From positions 14,216,001 to 14,280,000 of the forward strand of contig BSBN01001807.1 in the NCBI GenBank assembly GCA_027924645.1: a stretch of 64,000 nucleotides of DNA, read 5' to 3'. Each line of letters starts with the position of its first letter. Within the stretch, counting starts at the first letter, position 1. This document shows positions 45,901 to 56,419 of this stretch, piece after piece. The position numbers and the translations under genes are program-made. The DNA is from Cunninghamia lanceolata. Taxonomy: Eukaryota > Streptophyta > Pinopsida > Cupressales > Cupressaceae. Under the pieces are notes generated by a model. It was not told the origin of the DNA. It was given only the letters and a program-made list of their open reading frames with translations, and did not search any database.

Positions 45901-46205
45901 TTGTCAGAATCAATGACAGATGGTGATGGACAAGAGTATTCTACTGGATCAGTGGTTGTTGAAGGTACATACTATCAACAAACAAAGATAGATACAAATG
46001 TTATTATATTTATTGATTATATGCCAAGTCAAAAGGTTCTACATTATAGTCACTTAGTTATAGCAACACAAATAAATCTTGAAACTTTACCAAAAAGAGG
46101 CCGTGCCAAATAAAGGTGGAGGTTGCCTATTGAAGATCATGAAAATGTTTTAGAGATAATAAAAGATAGAGAGGATCCAGATTATATGCCAAGAACTTTA
46201 AGCTA
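42907..46205 (+). pseudogene. multi-exon pseudogene with SDGCAG and GEHDGAG motifs (transposase-like)
   Basis: Plus strand. The first visible block follows a TGCATGCAG acceptor (42906). ATG 42933 opens a frame that stays in register for about 1.1 kb to 44030 with about eight nonsense codons. Frameshifts follow near 44028 and 44160. An HTH-like RRVQAIFQLLNVSRRTVQRY-type segment (stop replacing one residue) lies at 43460-43540, and an RETCCC..HVKFYL cluster near 43855. Later blocks are FYISDDIGHDRNYVAHCFAM (44490-44560), HWIWSDGCAG (44592-44625), then after an intron QFKSAKGFNW and FYESGHRKGEHDGAGSCVK (44768-44930). Further exons (45211-45312, 45407-45718, 45840-46205) encode a Cys-rich segment, HYLLRCTQPK, and RWRLPIEDHENVLEIIKDRE after a stop. 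The conserved Asp/Glu layout resembles DDE-type transposases or genes derived from them. I recall related uncharacterised proteins in bryophytes and animals but cannot name the family. Confidence 0.65.
44620..44767 (+). other. intron of the pseudogene with lost splice donor
   Basis: The protein motif CAGQFKS needs TGTGCTG joined to GACAATTT. The acceptor CTTCACAG is intact at 44767. The donor reads GAAAGTG instead of the expected GTAAGTG, one T-to-A change that removes the obligatory GT. Splicing at this site would fail. Confidence 0.55.
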
Positions 46206-47726
46206 TTTTTGTACATGTATATATTTTCTATATATATATAACATTTGGACCTATATTTGAAAATCTTTTATTTTATGTTGAATTCAAATAATTTTGACAT
46301 TCAATGTGGTGATACATTACTTTTTTATTAATCATCAAAATAGATAGGTCATCAATTAATTGTAGCCCGCATGTTTCATTTTCCTACATTTTGGTGTTCG
46401 GATCTTACCTGATATTTAGGTCATCCTAAGATATTGTGATTCGATGAAATTAGAGGCTATCTTCTATGGAGGAAATTCAAGATATCATGGATGTCATGAT
46501 AAAGTTATTGGCTATCTTCTTTTATCTTACTGTAGCTTAATTGAATTGAGTTATTTTTGGATGTCATGATAAACTTTAGTTTTTAAGGCCTAATAAGTAT
46601 TTATAGGTTTAAAAATTCTACATGATTGAGTATGATGCATGTGTGTAGTCATTTATGTGTTCACCAAGCTGTTTGTTAAATCAACATGTTGGTGATCTAA
46701 ACTATTTTCTAATGACTCTATGGTGTAAGCTTAGTTCTTGAGGGTAGGGAATGCCAATCTCAAGACCAATTAAGTTATAGATTATAATAGGAAAAGGATT
46801 GTTCAAGGCCAAGGTTAAAATTCTTCTCCTTAGGATAGATAAGCTTGGGAGGTTAGTCCCTAAGATTTGAGGTGTACACTAATTAAAGTGAATCGAAGAA
46901 AATATAAGCAAGCTTGATAGCAATCCCACCATGAGCACATGAAACTCCTAGAAAATTCTCACTAAATTTCATTATACAAGCTTGTTTAATCATGGTTTTT
47001 GAATCACTCTTGACAATATACATATGTCATGCATGAAAATAATTGTAAATTAGGTAACTTATATTTCCCCTTAAAATATATAGTTCTACGTCATGCATGA
47101 TTATTTTAAGAAGTGCAACACAACATAACAATCTTTTAATTTTCTTAGAAGGGCTCTCATTATAGAGGTATTTTAAATTCAAATATATGAAGTTAAATTC
47201 TAGTTGGAAATCGAAATAAAATAGAGAAAAATGAATAGAGAAATAACATACACAAAGGGGCCTCATGAGGTGTAGGGTTTACCCAACACGGCTATGTACC
47301 TTCCATAGTTTTTTTAGATGACCCTAATTCATAAAATGGAAGTTAATTTAGACATACCAACTTTCTTTTATAACAATTTCAATTTACATTTTTTAAATTT
47401 ATTTCCCAAATTCCAAATTCACTCAATTTTAGGTAAAAATCACAAATATATTTCTCCAAAACATTATATATAGTTACAAAAAAAATATGAATTCATTCAT
47501 ACAAAGTACTCCATAAGATCATAAACCTATTTACTATGGAATCCATCTTCCTAATTGTATCTACACTAAGACTTCCAATCACAACATATATCCACTAATT
47601 CCACTTTATTCATACTTACACACATTAAGTTTTATAATCTTTATTACATATATTTAGTTTCAAAATCCTTATTTGTTTCCATTATCATTCTTGACTCATA
47701 TTTCAAGAATATTCAAATTCAAAACT
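46206..47726. other. AT-rich intergenic sequence
   Basis: I see no gene, element border or long repeat. A TGTCATGCATGA-like block repeats near 47026 and 47090. The open frame at 47027-47266 has no supporting motif. Confidence 0.5.
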
Positions 47727-48606
47727 TGTGGTGCCCCTCATTTTGGCTTTCCGATTTACTGTTAGTTAGTTCCTTATGGTAAGACTTGATGGTATATTTT
47801 GATGGATTTATTTTGAGGACTGATGATGACATTCATTTATGCTTACTATGATGACGTTTCTGATGCTTATGTTAGTGCAAGATGCTTATGATATAATTAA
47901 TTATGTGTTCAATTAATTTGATAGAACTATGTTTCATGAGACTATTTGACATTTGATTATTGCTCTAATGATGATGTTGTATGTAACAATGTTTAATGCT
48001 TATGTCTTTTATGGATTTAATTGGCAATATGGATAATGCGATATGTTTTGTTTTGTGAAGGGACGATGTAGCATTACTCTCGAAGAGCACCCTGCTACAC
48101 TACGATTCCCTATCACAATGTGTTGTTCTAATGATGGTATATGTATATGTGCTCGGCATCTAGTTTGTGCAGGTTGCAGGTACCAGGCATCGACTCCACC
48201 TGATTTAACAGGTCTAAACATGCCTTAACCAATGGAAATCATTGTGTGGAGATAACGAAAGGTCCCTATCTGATTTGTCACCATCCTTGAAAAGGATGTG
48301 TATCATGTTTAGAGTCCTGTCGTTTTGGTCAGGTTGGATGAGTGTATGTCTCTAAAGTATGGTCATGCATGGATGTCAGTATGAGTTAGTATGTGGTTTT
48401 TTATGTTAATGTGGTATGATCTCTATTGTGATTAATTGCTTTATTTATAGTGAAATTGTTAGTTCTCCTTGATTGCCAAATAATAATAATAAAATGGATA
48501 AGGGCAGTTAATTGAGAATATTAATATTATGGCTGATATCTTTGTGAATAAATAGATTTTCCTGTGTAAATATTTTTTGTGTTGTTGGTAATGAGTTGTC
48601 AGGAAC
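47727..48606 (+). mobile_element. truncated, diverged relative of the downstream LTR
   Basis: It starts TGTGGTGCCCCTC, an LTR-like start. At 48165-48235 it contains GCAGGTACCAGGCATCGACTCC..CTGATTTAACAGGTCTAAACATG, closely paralleling 48865-48910 and 59822-59870 (GCAGGTACCAGGCACCGACTCCACCT...AGGTCTAAGC). It stops where the TGTAATGCC start appears at 48607. I infer an older LTR of a related family that was the insertion target. Confidence 0.5.
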
Positions 48607-49144
48607 TGTAATGCCTCCCTAGTCCTAGCCGAACCGAGGTGACACCAAGGTATGAAATTCAAACTTTACATGATATTGTGTTACTAACATTTTGATAGGT
48701 TAGATTCCATGATTAGATTGGATGTACATGTGGAGAGGATGACACCTTGACATTGGCATAATACGCGAATGATCACGGATGTTGGAATCCTCCATTTTGG
48801 ACTATTCTTGCCTCGGCTATTATATGATATGTACATGTAGATGTTATAACCTATTTGAAGTGGTGCAGGTACCAGGCACCGACTCCACCTCCCTACATAG
48901 GTCTAAGCGTGTCTAATACCCCAATGGTGGGAAGATGGAGATGACACATTGGCCATATCCCATCTTAGTCTTGTCATCGTCTCTATGTTGAGATGAGTTT
49001 TCGATGTCATGTATTACATCTGACACCGTCTAGTTATTGCTTGATTATTCTATCATTCTGTGAGTTAGTTCCGTATGATTTTGTGTTGAGTTAGTCCTTG
49101 GGGGTTGCTGTCAGATGTTTTGTTATTTGTGATTTTTTTCAGCA

Positions 49145-50425
49145 TGGTGTTAGAGAATTGAGCTCGTGCCTTGTTCTATATGGTTTTCTCGAGAGGATTT
49201 TATAAGCCTTGGTCTTCTTTGGCAGCTTTAATTAAATTCGGATCAATGAGGAATACCTTGATTTCCTAATTTCACATGCGCTTGATGCACGAGCCCACAC
49301 TTGGAGTACTAATTCAATCTTCATCTCAATCTCTCAACACGTGTGCTGCACTTCCAAAACTTGGCAATAATAAAACTCCTCACAAAGTCTAAACAAGGTC
49401 ACTACATCACAGCAGTTCCAAGACCATCATGATTCTTTTCAGGCCCTAAACAAGACTCTGTATAATCTTAGAAGAGTGGTTCATAGTATTCATCAGTCAA
49501 GTATCTCCATCCCTATTATATCTCTGCACCCTGACAAGTTTTGACAAACTAAACACTTCTTTGGATGATAACTGCAGTAAAATTTAAACTTATAAGGAAT
49601 TCTAAAAGCTCTGCAAAGAATGTTGTCTATTCTTTTCTCTCCTCTGCACTTTCTAATCACATGTTTCCTTAAATGCTATATGGGCCTTTAGACTCTTTAG
49701 TGTATCATGTAATGATTTCCCTAATCTCTATCATGACTGCAGTGTTAACCCTTAGATCATTGTATTCTATGTGATAGTCCCTTTATTAATAGTGTTTATG
49801 ACTATTTTAAGACTATGTTCTTTTCAATCTTTCTTCATTTCACTGCCATATTTGTTTCCTTCAATGACTGCACTTGGAAGAGGTCAAATTGCTCTTAAAC
49901 AAGAGATGACTACCCTTCAACAATCCTTTATCTGATATCCTTCTTGGATTTGTGCATGGCTTGGTATCACTACATGTTTCAGGACATAGTGATTAACATT
50001 TATTTTTTTTGCCTCTTATATATGACTATTTGCATGTTGGTCTTATCGAGGCTTTTATTTGGGGATAGCTCTTTCTATTGGGGATTTTTTTTATTTTTCT
50101 TGGTTCCGATGTCTGGAATGCAACCCGACAGCCATGCGGGGGATAAAGGAGTGCTGCTGCTACCCTTTTGGGGAGGAGATTTTTCTGCAGCTTCACGCTC
50201 ATCCAAGATTTTGCTATCTCAAAGGAATGACTCTGTGGGTGGTCATAGGTCTTGTGGGTCTTCCCCATAGATTTTTCACAAAAAAATGAGATCACATTCC
50301 ATGGGCGGTTTTGGGTTTTAAAAAGTTTTCAAGAAGAGGAAGAACTTGGGGTGTTCGGGGGGGATGTGGTTACAATGGTACAAGGTTATGTTGCTAATAA
50401 TATTGCATATCATTAATGCCCATTT
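49145..50425. other. repeated segment, no gene recognised
   Basis: Duplicated at 60104-61385. It begins TGGTGTTAGAGAATTGAGC (TGGTATTAGAG in the other copy), a degenerate match to the iMet primer site. The open frames at 49944-50295 on both strands are shared by the two copies but match no family I know, and they differ from copy to copy by stops and substitutions. Confidence 0.45.
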
Positions 50426-50610
50426 TTGAGTTGTTATTCTAGGTGGTTGTTGTGGCAGTGGTCCTCGCTTTAGTATTTGCCTTCTATGTTTTCTTTGTTC
50501 CCTTTGTTGGGAATAAGCTGTTTGAGTACATCGACATCAAACTCTACTCACCTTTGATTTCCACATTGTCCTCGAATATATACATAAGAGCAGGTGGAAA
50601 CCTAGAAACC
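50426..50610 (+). pseudogene. captured fragment of a DHHC palmitoyltransferase gene (PAT), copy 1
   Basis: After a TTATTCTAG acceptor-like sequence (50442), the plus strand encodes VVVVAVVLALVFAFYVFFVP, then FVGNKLFEYIDIKLYSPLIS and ..NIYIRAGG. This parallels exon 2 of plant S-acyltransferases, whose start reads VVAITVFFLL..AFYAFF.PF.G...(W/F)EY...G.Y(S/T)P followed by LYVRC. It covers the first transmembrane helix and the loop after it. The catalytic DHHC cysteine-rich domain is absent. Keeping what looks like an intron acceptor at the usual exon start suggests capture from genomic DNA. The match is by eye to family patterns; copy 2 lies at 61385-61569. Confidence 0.55.
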
Positions 50611-50627
50611 TGTAATGAAGGTTGTTC

Positions 50628-50775
50628 GTGACAAGGGTGGTGTAATTTTCTGTCAGCGTGGGCATGTTGGTAGAGCTTCCCATACATATGTAATTTGCGA
50701 GTTGTAACAATGACAACAGAGCATCCAGTTGCCTTTCATTATCCACGTCATCCAAAATGTTGAGCAACACAAACA
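50628..50775 (-). pseudogene. possible NB-ARC (resistance gene) fragment, copy 1
   Basis: The minus-strand reading includes LLNILDDVDNERQLDALLSL. This fits the kinase-2 (Walker B) box and following helix of plant NB-ARC proteins (pattern LLVLDDVD....QLDALL). The next expected GS.I.(V/I)TTR strand is only weakly suggested by [13 protein letters not shown]. The piece is about 75 residues and carries no other NB-ARC landmark, so the assignment is tentative. If right, it is opposite in strand to the neighbouring captured fragments. Copy 2 is at 61587-61734. Confidence 0.35.
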
Positions 50776-51140
50776 GATCTCAGCCTATTTGGCAGATTAG
50801 ATTTGCCTCCTATGTTATCGAATGGATACAACAATTCTCTTGTAGTGACAAATAACAGTATCTCTCAATTGGGTTTAGATGTGATGATTTTGTCTTTAGC
50901 CTCTGCAAGCATCGCTCATAGTTCATTGCTCATATTTTCTACATATTGGAAATGTTCTGTCAGAATTCTAGTGTCCACAACAAGGAAGAATCTCCAATCC
51001 CTGTGGTCAGTAATGATTTCTACTCCTGTTCGTGCCTTGACCTAAATATTAGTGTTGCAAACTGGCAAATGGGATCATTTCTTGAACTGGTGTCCACAAT
51101 CTGCGCGGCAGCTGCTGTGAATTTTTAGGGATTTCATCTA
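50776..51140. other. repeated segment between captured fragments
   Basis: No family recognised on either strand. The other copy is at 61735-62094. Open frames here (50803-51128) differ between the copies by an indel and stops. Confidence 0.4.
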
Positions 51141-51151
51141 TTTGGACTTTA

Positions 51152-51345
51152 AAGAATATAAACAAGATCATTGTTGTCCTATATGCTGGAATTATAACAT
51201 CTGCACTAAATTTATCAATACAAGCATGGTGTGTTCAGAAAGTTGGGCCAGTCTTAGTTATCTTATATGTTCCAGTGATCTTAATATTGACTACCATTTT
51301 GGGAATAATTTTCCTCAAGGAAACCATTCACTAGGGAAGGAACAC
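51152..51345 (+). pseudogene. captured fragment of a WAT1-related (UMAMIT/EamA) transporter gene, copy 1
   Basis: The plus strand encodes KIIVVLYAGIITSALNLSIQ, AWCVQKVGPVLVILYVPV, and ILTTILGIIFLKETIH before a TAG stop. This matches the eighth-to-ninth helix region of plant WAT1/UMAMIT transporters (pattern ALYAGI..S....QSWC..K.GP..V....P....I.AI....L.E....G). These are ten-helix plasma- or vacuolar-membrane carriers for amino acids or auxin-related solutes. Only about 60 residues remain and the stop falls just after the conserved KE. Copy 2 (62106-62262) lacks 29 bases that cover the first codons. Confidence 0.65.
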
Positions 51346-52940
51346 TTAAAGCACATTGTTGGCACAGTGCACCTGAGTAGTAGGTAAGGATTTAATCAAA
51401 CTCGTTATTTTCATGCCATATATCTATCATAATTAACATTCTTAATACTTCTCACGACTATAAGGAGGATTTTAGTCTATTTATGCACTTCATTTTTGAA
51501 TAAGCTGCCCATTAGTGCCTAAATAAAGAATATTTCATGTAGTTAGTGGAATTCGGATTTACACTTTTCCACTGCATTCACATGAAAGTTTCTGAAGCGG
51601 AATAAACAAATCCATTTCGTGATTATCCTAAACCCTAAACCTAGGAATCATTGAAGACCATTTGGATAATATTCATCGTTGAGCATTATCAGATCATTAC
51701 ATCAGCCTACATCAACTTAGGTCCATTGCATGCTTGATTGCTGTCCTTAATTATTTTTTTCAAAGCCATTAAATAGGTCCAGCAAGGGGTCTTTATTTAA
51801 AGATCCCTATTCATTCCTTAAAAATCATGGTAAGATGCGGGCTTAACCTCTGAATTATTGAAGAATATTTGAAGAATACTTGACACAGTGCATTATTAGA
51901 TCATTGCATCTGCCTATATCATCCTGAGTCCATTTCATGCATGTGTCTTGTTCTCAATCATTGCTCCGAAGCCATTGAATCAATCTAACTAGGGGTCTAA
52001 CTGAGAGCATGACACTTGCGATTTAGCAGATTCTCCAAATATGTTTCTAAACACTATGAGTTCCTTGCCAAATTTGAATATCAAATGATTGAGGCTGGTC
52101 TATTTTTCTCATGACTTACAGTTCCAAGTCCATGTACCAAGTTCAGTTTCACACTTGTGGAGATTAGTTCTGCACTCATGTAGGTCCTCCAGAACAAAGT
52201 ATTCAGTCAATTTGAAGGTTATAGAAATTCATCTAAACAAGCCCTAAAAATCTAGCATTATGGACCATTACAATATTATGTAGATGCATGTGTGTGTGGA
52301 TACACGCATGAGTACAAATGCAGCCCTGCCTATAGATTTTTACTGCATTTAAAATTGATAGCAGTTTACCCTTTTCATTGCATGAAGGACACTCTAATTG
52401 AAGTGGGTCCAAAGTGTATCAGGAAAGCGTAAAAGTGCATGGGTATGCATTTTTCACCATTCATATGTAAGTTTTGCTGCTCTTATAGAGACAAGACTGG
52501 ATACCCCAATACAGAAATTTGAGGAGTAACACATACCGTTCTCTTGTTGAACTATGTTTGTCAAGGACTCAATAGCTTTAGAATTTATGCTCTTGCTTCT
52601 CCACTGCTAGGTACCAGTGTGGTGACGCTGGGCATCTTTCTGGCCATACTGGTGAATCAATCAAGGGCTAGCTAAAATTGATGGTTGTGTAGCTGCATTT
52701 ATGCATTTTACCCTAAGACTAATTGCCATGTATTGAATGTAAGTTAATCCTAGAATTACTAAACAGATCACAATTAAAAAAATGACTTTATTATAAGATA
52801 ATTTTGATGTTTTAGTTGCTGATAACTATGTTGACAATAAGGCTTCATGGGTTTTGGAAGATGTGAAGGTGTAGCATCTAACTCTAGGGTTGGGGAGCCT
52901 ATACAGCTGAGGAAGCCTATACAGCTAAGGAAAAAGAATA
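51346..52940. other. repeated segment, non-coding
   Basis: Duplicated at 62263-63847. No gene recognised. An 18-19 bp tandem duplication (GCCTATACAGCT(G/A)AGGAA) at 52898-52931 is present in this copy and single in the other. Confidence 0.5.
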
Positions 52941-54488
52941 CAATTGCTTCAATACAGAGATTAGTATACCAAAGAATGAGCACACTAAGAATTGACTTAC
53001 TAATTAAATAATGTAAATTGAATTTTCTGTTCACTCATCCTTCAATTTCCCGTTGACTTAATAATTTGATTATATTTAATGCACTAAACTACTACTGTAA
53101 ACCCTGTAAAAGATCTTACTAATATATTAAGACTTAAAATTAGATCTGTAGGGATATAAAGAGAACCAAATTTATGTCTATTATTCAATAAGAAAAATTC
53201 CATCGATTAATGCAATAGTGAATCTGTCTATAAAATTAAGAATGTATATTATTTTCCATTGTCCCTTAAGAATGTATATATTTAATAGTCATGGAAATCC
53301 TCATTAGGTCAACCACATATAATGAGTGGGTTGTTACAATGTTTTACACCCAGACCGAGTACCTCAAGAATTTACATAACAATTATCTATGATGCCTCAT
53401 TTTGTGTTTGCTGTCCTTTCCACATTGTTTTTTTTACCTTCCTATCTCTTCTTCATCATCGTGGTTATTGCTTCTGTCTTTACCACTCAACTATGGCCCA
53501 CTGGGTAGATCATTCAAAGTTATGACTGGATTACTTGCTTATTTGGAAGTTGGTACTTGCCATCTTGATCTTCTGAAGTCATGGCTTAGATAGTTTATGA
53601 CATCTTTATTAGGAAGAATGTGAATTTGAGATGAGTAGGTTAGTTTACCTACTCCCTTAATTCTGCCCTATCCTCTCACCCCTTGACTTCAAGTAGTACC
53701 TTGTTGGCACGATTACTTTATGCTTATGAATTGCTCCCTGTGAACCATGTGATTTTGTGGTCTCCCTTGTGTAATTGGTGTTGATGGCTTGAGAGTATGG
53801 GAGTTGTGGTATCTCTTGTGTGGCCAAGTATACATGCCTTCTTGTCCCTTCTGTTGTTATGTTGTGTGTGGCCATGTGAACATCTCCGAGCACGGGGGTG
53901 GGCCTTTGAGGTTCCACATGGTAGGGTGGTGTTGCACCCACCATTGGGGATCCAGTCATCAACCTTAGTTTCGGCAATGACGTCGGCATGGGCTGTTCCA
54001 TTCACTCCTCCAGTTTTCTAGATGTATTTTCTTATGTATCTGTACAACTCAGTGAACCGAGTGATACGTATTGAGCTCTTGTATTAATGTAATTAATTCT
54101 TGTGAGACACTTCTAAGGTGGAGTTCATTGTAATAAATGCTCATAATGTACTCTTAAGCAAAAGTTGTATTGAGATTATCTTCCGCATAGGTTATCGACC
54201 TTGCTGATAGGATGTCATTGAAATTTATGCCTTTAGTTGTTGGGAATGCTGTCACAACAAAAAACTACTAGTTTTATTACCGTTCTAGTAACTGTTACTG
54301 TTGTTTCAACTGAAAACTATTGAATTGATTGTTGTTCTGCTAATATTACTGTTGTTGCAGCTGAAGCTATTGAATTGTTTACTAATTTAGTGATGTCGCT
54401 GTTGTTCTACTACTACTTTCATTGATTTATTCATTACTATTCTACTACTACTGTCATTGATTTGTTCATTGTTGTTCTATTACCACCA
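52941..54488 (+). repeat. 1548 bp tandem duplication, unit 1
   Basis: Begins CAATTGCTTCAATACAG and ends GTTCTATTACCACCA, joining unit 2 directly. The two units differ by only a handful of substitutions and small indels (for example GATCTGTAGGG/GATCTGCAGGG). Open frames on both strands (53322-54021) are duplicated with it and match no family I recognise. Confidence 0.9.
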
Positions 54489-56032
54489 CAATTGCTTCAA
54501 TACAGAGATTAGTATACCAAAGAATGAGCACACTAAGAATTGACTTACTAATTAAATAATGTAAATTGAATTTTCTGTTCACTCATCCTTCAATTTCCCG
54601 TTGACTTAATAATTTGATTATATTTAATGCACTAAACTACTACTGTAAACCCTGTAAAAGATCTTACTAATATATTAAGACTTAAAATTAGATCTGCAGG
54701 GATATAAAGAGAACCAAATTTATGTCTATTATTCAATAAGAAAAATTCCATCGATTAATGCAATAGTGAATCTGTCTATAAAATTAAGAATGTATATTAT
54801 TTTCCATTGTCCCTTAAGAATGTATATATTTAATAGTCATGGAAATCCTCATTAGGTCAACCACATAAAATGAGTGGGTTGTTACAATGTTTTACACCCA
54901 GACCGAGTACCTCAAGAATTTACATAACAATTATCTATGATGCCTCATTTTGTGTTTGCTGTCCTTTCCACATTGTTTTTTTTACCTTCCTATCTCTTCT
55001 TCATCATCGTGGTTATTGCTTCTGTCTTTACCACTCAACTATGGCCCACTGGGTAGATCATTCAAAGTTATGACTGGATTACTTGCTTATTTGGAAGTTG
55101 GTACTTGCCATCTTGATCTTCTGAAGTCATGGCTTAGATAGTTTATGACATCTTTATTAGGAAGAATGTGAATTTGAGATGAGTAGGTTAGTTTACCTAC
55201 TCCCTTAATGCTGCCCTATCCTCTCACCCCTTGACTTCAAGTAGTACCTTGTTGGCACGATTACTTTATGCTTATGAATTGCTCCTTGTGAACCATGTGA
55301 TTTTGTGGTCTCCCTTGTGTAATTGGTGTTGATGGCTTGAGAGTATGGGAGTTGTGGTATCTCTTGTGTGGCCAAGTATACATGCCTTCTGTCCCTTCTA
55401 TTGTTATGTTGTGTGTGGCCATGTGAACATCTCTGAGCACGGGGGTGGGCCTTTGAGGTTCCACATGGTAGGGTGGTGTTGCACCCACCATTGGGGATCC
55501 AGTCATCAACCTTAGTTTCGGCAATGACGTCGGCATGGGCTGTTCCATTCACTCCTCCAGTTTTCTAGATGTATTTTCTTATGTATCTGTACAACTCAGT
55601 GAACCGAGTGATACGTATTGAGTTCTTGTATTAATGTAATTAATTCTTGTGAGACACTTCTAAGGTGGAGTTCATTGTAATAAATGCTCATAATGTACTC
55701 TTAAGCAAAAGTTGTATTGAGATTATCTTCCGCATAGGTTATCGACCTTGCTGACAGGATGTCATTGAAATTTATGCCTTTAGTTGTTGGGAATGCTGTC
55801 ACAACGAAAAACTACTAGTTTTATTACCGTTCTAGTAACTGTTACTGTTGTTTCAACTGAAAACTGTTGAATTGATTGTTATTCTGCTAATATTACTGTT
55901 GTTGCAGCTGAAGCTATTGAATTGTTTACTAATTTAGTGATGTCGCTGTTGTTCTACTACTACTTTCATTGATTTATTCATTACTATTCTACTACTACTA
56001 TCATTGATTTGTTCATTGTTGTTCTATTACCA
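54489..56032 (+). repeat. 1548 bp tandem duplication, unit 2
   Basis: Near-identical to 52941-54488; similarity ends at TTCTATTACCACTGTCATTG. High identity compared with the greater divergence between the two LTR copies implies the duplication is younger than the element's insertion, or was homogenised. Confidence 0.9.
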
Positions 56033-56402
56033 CTGTCATTGTTGACACTATTAATGTTATTGGAGTTAACTCATTGTTTTGATATATGTAATGCTTCTGT
56101 AATAACACTATGTTAAGTTAGGCTTATCATGATCTTGATATCCACCGTATTTTAGTCACTATCCTCCCTATATGTGATTTGTGTTTAGTGATGCTATGAG
56201 AATGTAGCTATCTATGCATGTGTATTTAACCCATCCCTATGTGTAAGTCATGAGTGATACCCGTCTAGGTAATAGGATGATGTTTGAGTCAAAACTTAGA
56301 GTATTGATATTTACCTATATGTTCATTTAAGTTTTATACCTTCAAAAAAAAAATGTTGTTTCTTTTTGGATTATGTTCTTGAATGTCAGTTGGGGCGTTA
56401 CA
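56033..56402 (+). other. terminal part of putative giant LTR
   Basis: Non-coding; ends TCAGTTGGGGCGTTACA. An A run lies at 56345-56353. Confidence 0.5.
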
Positions 56403-56404
56403 TC

Positions 56405-56419
56405 TGGTATCAGAGCCCC
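56405..56419 (+). promoter_or_regulatory. primer-binding site (initiator-Met tRNA)
   Basis: TGGTATCAGAGCCCCAGGTTTCA begins two bases after TTACA. The first 13 bases are a perfect match to the standard plant iMet primer site. The LTR end GGGGCGTTACA plus TCTGGTATCAGAGC is the typical junction of plant Ty3/gypsy elements. Confidence 0.85.

Larger units (their letters stand above)
48607..56402 (+). mobile_element. putative giant 5' LTR (about 7.8 kb) of a LARD-like element
   Basis: It starts TGTAATGCCTCCC and ends GGGGCGTTACA, which are imperfect inverted repeats (TGTAACGCCCC read backward). An initiator-Met primer site follows after two bases. Bases 48607-53093 recur at 59566-64000, with differences mostly transitions, and the second copy begins directly after a polypurine tract. 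No gag-pol coding lies within. It carries host-like gene fragments (50443-51360) and a 1548 bp tandem duplication (52941-56032). LARDs are non-coding LTR elements with unusually long LTRs (about 4.5 kb in barley); this would be longer. Alternative: the true LTR is only 48607-49144 (a TGGTGTTAGAG primer-like site follows) and the repeat is a tandem element array. Confidence 0.5.

Noticed and set aside
49944..50295. ORFs on both strands conserved in the copies at 60903-61280
   Set aside because: No family recognised. Substitutions alter both frames alike, with no sign of one frame being protected.
53657..54005. Overlapping minus-strand ORFs repeated at 55205-55552
   Set aside because: Repeated only because the 1548 bp unit is duplicated. 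Two overlapping frames are open and neither shows a domain.
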